Shown piece by piece: positions 12,528-16,053 of a stretch of 16,053 bases of DNA (the first letter of the stretch is position 1; each line of letters opens with the position of its first letter). The notes under the pieces are model-generated. The model was not told where the DNA came from and made no database searches. It saw nothing but the letters and a program-made list of their open reading frames with translations. Source of the stretch: SIG510 sp045540975 (GTDB lineage: Bacteria; Bacillota; Clostridia; Oscillospirales; JAAYXM01); assembly GCA_045540975.1 (NCBI GenBank), contig JAZQIE010000126.1, positions 1 to 16,053 on the forward strand, read 5' to 3'. The translations under genes and the position numbers were made by a program.

Positions 12528-12785
12528 ATGGCAGATAGAACCGAATTACAAAAGCGGCTTGAGTTCCGCAGGGCATCACTTGACGCTGCACGGACGGCGT
12601 ATCTCGCTTTGCTCAACGGTCAGGTCAAGAGTTACGCGATCGGTAGCCGAAACCTCACGAAGCTCGATCTTCCACAGTTGGAGGAAACAATCGACAAACT
12701 CGAAAAAGAGGTCGACGGGCTGACGGCACAACTCAACGGCGGATCAAGACGTAAAGCGGTCGGGGTCATCCCGCGCGATTGGTGA
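12528..12785 (+). CDS. small head-tail joining type protein (gpW/DUF6148-like)
   Basis: An 85-residue protein with GGGAGGATG about 8 bases before ATG 12528. An N-terminal helix (TELQKRLEFRRASLDAARTAYLALLNG) leads into VKSYAIGSRNLTKLDLPQLEETIDKLEKEVDGLTAQL, a small-beta-plus-helix pattern shared by gpW and the DUF6148 family, then a basic tail ending RKAVGVIPRDW. In lambda, W lies between the large terminase and the portal and plugs the portal for tail joining. Here the position right after the terminase fits, but the portal is one gene further along. I favour the gpW/DUF6148 group from pattern and place, without certainty between them. Confidence 0.7.
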   Translation: MADRTELQKRLEFRRASLDAARTAYLALLNGQVKSYAIGSRNLTKLDLPQLEETIDKLEKEVDGLTAQLNGGSRRKAVGVIPRDW

Positions 12786-12804
12786 GAATTGGAGGTTTTA
12801 AGCG

Positions 12805-14634
12805 ATGATAACATATGACATCAACCTGTGTTTCGGGCGATTTGATGAGGGTAGCAAACTCACTGTCAAATGCCACGATACCGGGGTCAAAATCAAGGTG
12901 CATCCGTTTGTTTTGAAGCGCGGCGAATACCGTGACGAGTGCATCCCGTACTCCATTCCGGTCGGTGCAACGTCGATTTTGAGAATCACGAAACCAGACA
13001 ACACCTATTGCGTGCAGGATGGCACCGTGGAAGCGGGTGCGTTTGTCTTTGAACCGTTGCCGCAGGCATTCACCAAAGAGGGTCAGTCGGTTGCGGAGGT
13101 TGCGGTCTACGACTCCACCGGAGAACGAATCACGACCGAGAATTTTCATATCGAGGTTTGCCCCGAGGCGCTTTGCGGATGCGAGACCGAATCCGAGAGT
13201 TATGTTGACGTGTTCGCCGAACTCCTAAAAGGTGCGGAGGCATCGATCTCGAAGCAACCGCAGATCATCAACGGGACATGGTGGCAGTGGAGCGAAATGC
13301 ACAATGCCTATGTCGATACCGGAATCAGCGCGGTCGGTGATCCGGGCCCGATGGGGCCTCCGGGCAAAGACGGAGAAAAAGGCGACAAGGGCGACCGCGG
13401 AGAGCGGGGCGAAAAAGGTGAACCCGGAGAACAAGGACCCGCTGGACCTCAAGGAGAGCCTGGACCTCAAGGAGAGCCTGGACCTCAGGGTGAACAAGGG
13501 CCTCAGGGTGAACAAGGGCCTCAAGGAGAGCCCGGACAAAAAGGGAATGATGGTTACACACCGAAGAAAGGCGTGGATTATTGGACACCAACTGATGTAG
13601 AAGAGGTTGTCGAGGATGTTTTGGAGAATGTTTCGAAATGTTCAAACGACTCCATTATTGACGTTATTAATCTGCCAGTATCCGACATCGACGAAAAATC
13701 ACTGTATCGCCTTACGACAGGATATTTCGTAGTTAATATGTACAAACAGGCACATAGGGTGAGAGTTGTAGAGACGCTCCCTGCGACAGGCGAGCCATTC
13801 ACTTTGTACGGGACATTTACTATCACAGCATATTATGCGATTGATACAAAGAAAGTCCACGGATATGTTACTCAAGAATTATCAACAGCATACGGTTTGC
13901 CTGTTGGCTGGACTGACATCGAAAATATCTTCACAGTGCAAGCGAACGAGTCTGGCGGAAAAGAATACGACAGTATTATTTACAACATCTTTGGTGATCC
14001 TTGTGACAATAAGTTCCGCGTCTATATTGAAAGGCAACTGTTCCAGTATAGTGACGGGTGGATTCCTATAGAATCTTTTGGTTGGGCTGGTGCAGCCAAG
14101 TATTCGATGATGTTGAATAACCCTTCACATATTGTTGAAGGTCTGTCGTCATTAGCCATTAACTACATGAATCGGGTCTTGGGTAACTACTCATTCGGGA
14201 TGAACTCAGAAAACGAAATTCCAGGGAACTATTCAACTGGTGCTGGGTATATGACGAAGAACCCCGCACACTTTTCCCATACATGGAACCGGTTTACAAG
14301 CACGTTCAAAGACGCAACAGATCAATTCGCAATTGGATTGTGGAACAACCCCACGATCAAATCTCTTTTCATGATTGGTATGGGTACATCTGAGAATGAC
14401 CTTTTGAATGTTTTTGAAGTGGATAAGGATGGTACAGTCTTTATCAAAAATTCTGCGTCCGGAATCGAACCGACCTTGATGCTTGGGAATTCCAAAATGA
14501 CCGCAACGAGCCTTTCCAAAATGGACGCGCTCACATCGTGGGGCGGTCAGGCGGTTTACCTAAAATCGCCTGACGGAAAGAAATGGGCGTTGACCGTTTC
14601 CAACACGGGCACATTGTCCGTTGCGCTTGCATAA
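12805..14634 (+). CDS. BppU-type, collagen-like phage fibre / receptor-binding protein
   Basis: A 609-residue modular protein with GGAGG ahead of ATG 12805. Residues about 1-120 look like a BppU N-terminal baseplate-attachment domain (VKIKVHPFVLKRGEYRDE...FVFEPLPQAFTKEGQSVAEVAVYD). A connector has WQWSEMHNAYVDTGISAVG (161-178). Residues 178-249 are 24 uninterrupted Gly-x-y collagen triplets, followed by GYTPKKGVDYWTPTDVEE, a frequent phage-fibre junction. The C-terminal about 330 residues look like a beta-rich receptor-binding head, including NYSFGMNSENEIPGNYST, YadA-like, and LFMIGMGTSENDLLNVFEVDKDG, and ending in a strand-rich WALTVSNTGTLSVALA. The trimeric fibre would bind the host surface. 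Bases about 13630-14460 are more A/T-rich than the flanks, hinting at domain exchange. The place, between gpW-like and portal genes, is unusual. Confidence 0.8.
   Translation: MITYDINLCFGRFDEGSKLTVKCHDTGVKIKVHPFVLKRGEYRDECIPYSIPVGATSILRITKPDNTYCVQDGTVEAGAFVFEPLPQAFTKEGQSVAEVAVYDSTGERITTENFHIEVCPEALCGCETESESYVDVFAELLKGAEASISKQPQIINGTWWQWSEMHNAYVDTGISAVGDPGPMGPPGKDGEKGDKGDRGERGEKGEPGEQGPAGPQGEPGPQGEPGPQGEQGPQGEQGPQGEPGQKGNDGYTPKKGVDYWTPTDVEEVVEDVLENVSKCSNDSIIDVINLPVSDIDEKSLYRLTTGYFVVNMYKQAHRVRVVETLPATGEPFTLYGTFTITAYYAIDTKKVHGYVTQELSTAYGLPVGWTDIENIFTVQANESGGKEYDSIIYNIFGDPCDNKFRVYIERQLFQYSDGWIPIESFGWAGAAKYSMMLNNPSHIVEGLSSLAINYMNRVLGNYSFGMNSENEIPGNYSTGAGYMTKNPAHFSHTWNRFTSTFKDATDQFAIGLWNNPTIKSLFMIGMGTSENDLLNVFEVDKDGTVFIKNSASGIEPTLMLGNSKMTATSLSKMDALTSWGGQAVYLKSPDGKKWALTVSNTGTLSVALA
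13447..13536 (+). repeat. five 18-bp tandem repeats in the collagen coding region
   Basis: Units of 18 bases start at 13447, 13465, 13483, 13501 and 13519. Units 1 and 2 are identical, as are units 3 and 4; unit 5 differs from unit 1 by one base. Each encodes two Gly-x-y triplets (P-Q-G-E-x-G). The near-identity at DNA level points to recent unequal recombination or slippage, and so to variable shaft length. Confidence 0.9.
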
Positions 14635-14785
14635 GGAGAAAAATACAACCACATAGTGCAAAGCGGGTCGCGTGTAGATAATACACACGGCCCGTTTGCA
14701 TAAAAAGGCAGAACGGCGGGAGGGCTTTTTTCCTTTCCCCTCCCGTCGGGAACCCGAAAATACACACGGAAAGGAGGTAAAAACA
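14635..14785 (+). other. noncoding gap with two strong hairpins between fibre and portal genes
   Basis: Hairpin 1 spans 14657-14700: TGCAAA pairs with TTTGCA, and the inner CGGG...CGTGTA with TACAC...CCCG, with one bulge, one mismatch and one G-T. Hairpin 2 has an 11-base stem (14714-14724 with 14738-14748) and a T-rich loop. No T run follows either on the plus strand. They could partly terminate or process transcripts after the fibre gene. A good ribosome site for the portal (AAAGGAGG) ends the gap. Confidence 0.6.
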
Positions 14786-16053
14786 ATGCAGAAAGTAAAA
14801 AAAACGTATGTTATCTCTCCGGTGTTAAATAAGGGCTATTCTCACGCGGGAGCGAGCACCACGAAAAGATCTTTCAAAGGATTCAATGTGGAGAGCGGGA
14901 GCCCTGCGGAGGACATCAACGAAAATAATTACACGCTCCGACAGCGGTCGAGAATGCTCTACATGAGCGCACCGATCGCAACGGCGGCTCTGAAGCGGCA
15001 GCGCACGAACATCGTGGGTGCAGGTCTCAAACTCAAATCGACCATAGATCGCGATGTTTTGGGTCTCACGCAGGAGCAGGCGGAGGCGTGGCAGAGGAAA
15101 GCACAAGCGGAATTCAATCTGTGGGCACAGAACAAACGCGCTTGCGATGCGACCGGGATCAATAACTTCTACGGCCTGCAGCAGCTTGTCGCTTTGTCAT
15201 GGCCCATGAGCGGTGACGTCTTTGCATTATTCAAAACCGCAGAGAAAACGCCGTTGATGCCGTATTCCTTACGCCTGCATTTGATCGAGGCCGACCGAGT
15301 GAGAACTCCGTCGATGATCTCCGGAGCACGGGTCATGAATTCCCCGTTCACGGTGAATGCGACGACTCTCAAACTGGATAACGGTCACACGATCTATGAC
15401 GGCGTCGAGGTCGACAAGAATGGCGCGGTGGTCGCATACCACATCGCGAATTCGTATCCGTATCAGTGCGACGCGGAACCGACCAAATTTGCGAGGGTGG
15501 AGGCATACGGAAAGAACACCGGATTGCCGAACATCCTGCACATTATGGACACCGAACGCCCGGAACAGTATCGCGGTGTTCCGTATCTCTCGCAGGCGAT
15601 CGAACCGATCTTGCAGATGCGCCGTTATACCGAGGCTGAGATCATGGCGGCGATGGTGCAATCGTTCTTCACGGTATTCATCACAACCGAGGCGGACAGT
15701 TCCTCAAACCCGCTCAATGAGGCGATGGGTGACGGCGAGCGTGAAGTGAGCAACAACCCGAACGATATTGAGATGGGGAACGGAACGCTCAATTTCCTCG
15801 AACCCGGTGAGTCGGTCGAGTCGGTACAGCCGACCCACCCACACACGGGTTTTGATGCATTCATCCGTGCCCTGTGCGAGCAGGTGGGTGCAGCCCTCGA
15901 AATCCCGGCGGATCTCCTGCTGATGTCGTTCAATTCGAGTTACAGCGCATCCCGCGCGGCACTCCTCGAAGCATGGAAGGGATTCCGGATGCGCAGGGAA
16001 TGGCTTGCAGATGATTTTTGCAGACCCGTATACGAGCGCTGGCTCACCGAGGC
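14786..16053 (+). CDS. lambda-family portal protein, cut by the window end
   Basis: AAAGGAGGT lies about 7 bases before ATG 14786; the frame is open for 422 codons to the window edge, so the last part of a protein usually about 500 residues long is missing. It matches the lambda-family portal (gpB-like) throughout: YSHAGASTTKRSFKGFNVESGSPAEDI near the start, RSRMLYMSAPIATAALKRQRTNIVGAGLKL, LSWPMSGDVFALF, a RLHLIEADRV motif, DGVEVDKNGAVVAYHI, ILHIMDTERPEQYRGVPYLSQAI and LEIPADLLLMSFNSSYSASRAALLEAWKGF. The dodecameric portal sits at one capsid vertex, takes DNA from the terminase and joins the tail. Agreement of portal and GpA terminase types shows one lambda-like packaging system. Confidence 0.93.
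   Translation, partial: MQKVKKTYVISPVLNKGYSHAGASTTKRSFKGFNVESGSPAEDINENNYTLRQRSRMLYMSAPIATAALKRQRTNIVGAGLKLKSTIDRDVLGLTQEQAEAWQRKAQAEFNLWAQNKRACDATGINNFYGLQQLVALSWPMSGDVFALFKTAEKTPLMPYSLRLHLIEADRVRTPSMISGARVMNSPFTVNATTLKLDNGHTIYDGVEVDKNGAVVAYHIANSYPYQCDAEPTKFARVEAYGKNTGLPNILHIMDTERPEQYRGVPYLSQAIEPILQMRRYTEAEIMAAMVQSFFTVFITTEADSSSNPLNEAMGDGEREVSNNPNDIEMGNGTLNFLEPGESVESVQPTHPHTGFDAFIRALCEQVGAALEIPADLLLMSFNSSYSASRAALLEAWKGFRMRREWLADDFCRPVYERWLTE

Noticed and set aside
13447..13536. Tandem repeats considered as a CRISPR array
   Set aside because: Repeats are contiguous, in frame and encode collagen triplets; there are no spacers.

Overview
The window is about 16 kb of a tailed-phage genome, most likely a prophage, from a Bacillota (Firmicutes) host. 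It is a gene-dense chain with strong AGGAGG-type ribosome sites, many ATGA start/stop overlaps, balanced GC and almost no noncoding DNA. The protein families (DUF3102, DUF1064, DUF4314, Lar, sigma-like RinA/ArpU-type regulator, BppU-type fibre, lambda-type GpA terminase and lambda-family portal) are those of siphophages and prophages of anaerobic gut Clostridia and Negativicutes. The genus cannot be fixed from the sequence. No integrase, lysis or capsid gene lies in the window, and both ends cut genes.

Left block (1-7779, all + strand): early and middle accessory genes. In order: a PcfJ-like protein, a DUF3102 coiled-coil protein, a DUF1064 nuclease-like protein, a sigma-region-4-like regulator, a double zinc-ribbon protein and a PemK/MazF-like protein. 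These are followed by a run of very small genes, several overlapping by 1-4 bases (Cys-rich proteins, a membrane peptide, a Lar-type protein, a DUF4314 protein), then a 390-aa protein with three SANT/Myb-like domains and a zinc ribbon, and two more small proteins. The block closes with a hairpin terminator at 7788-7822 that probably works in both directions.

Junction (7821-9118): one small XRE repressor-like gene on the minus strand, divergent from a 45-aa gene on the plus strand. The two promoters are near-identical 29-bp elements in inverted orientation, separated by an A/T tract. Two further small genes follow, then a noncoding stretch with hairpins.

Right block (9119-16053, all + strand): the start of the virion module. 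It holds a gpZ-like tail completion protein, a noncoding gap that is the natural place for a cos site, a Nu1-like small terminase, a GpA-type large terminase and a small gpW/DUF6148-type joining protein. Next comes a 609-aa BppU/collagen-like fibre protein, a hairpin-rich gap and a lambda-family portal protein that runs off the window. Relative to the lambda order (Nu1-A-W-B...Z) two things are out of place: the Z-like gene is upstream of the terminase, and a fibre gene sits between W and the portal.

The best leads for something undescribed are the mirrored promoter pair with its XRE/45-aa gene couple, the misplaced fibre gene with its collagen DNA repeat and apparently replaced C-terminal domain, the triple-Myb zinc-ribbon protein, and a perfect 26-bp palindrome inside the DUF3102 gene. 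I see no CRISPR array, tRNA, insertion sequence or recognisable defence operon.
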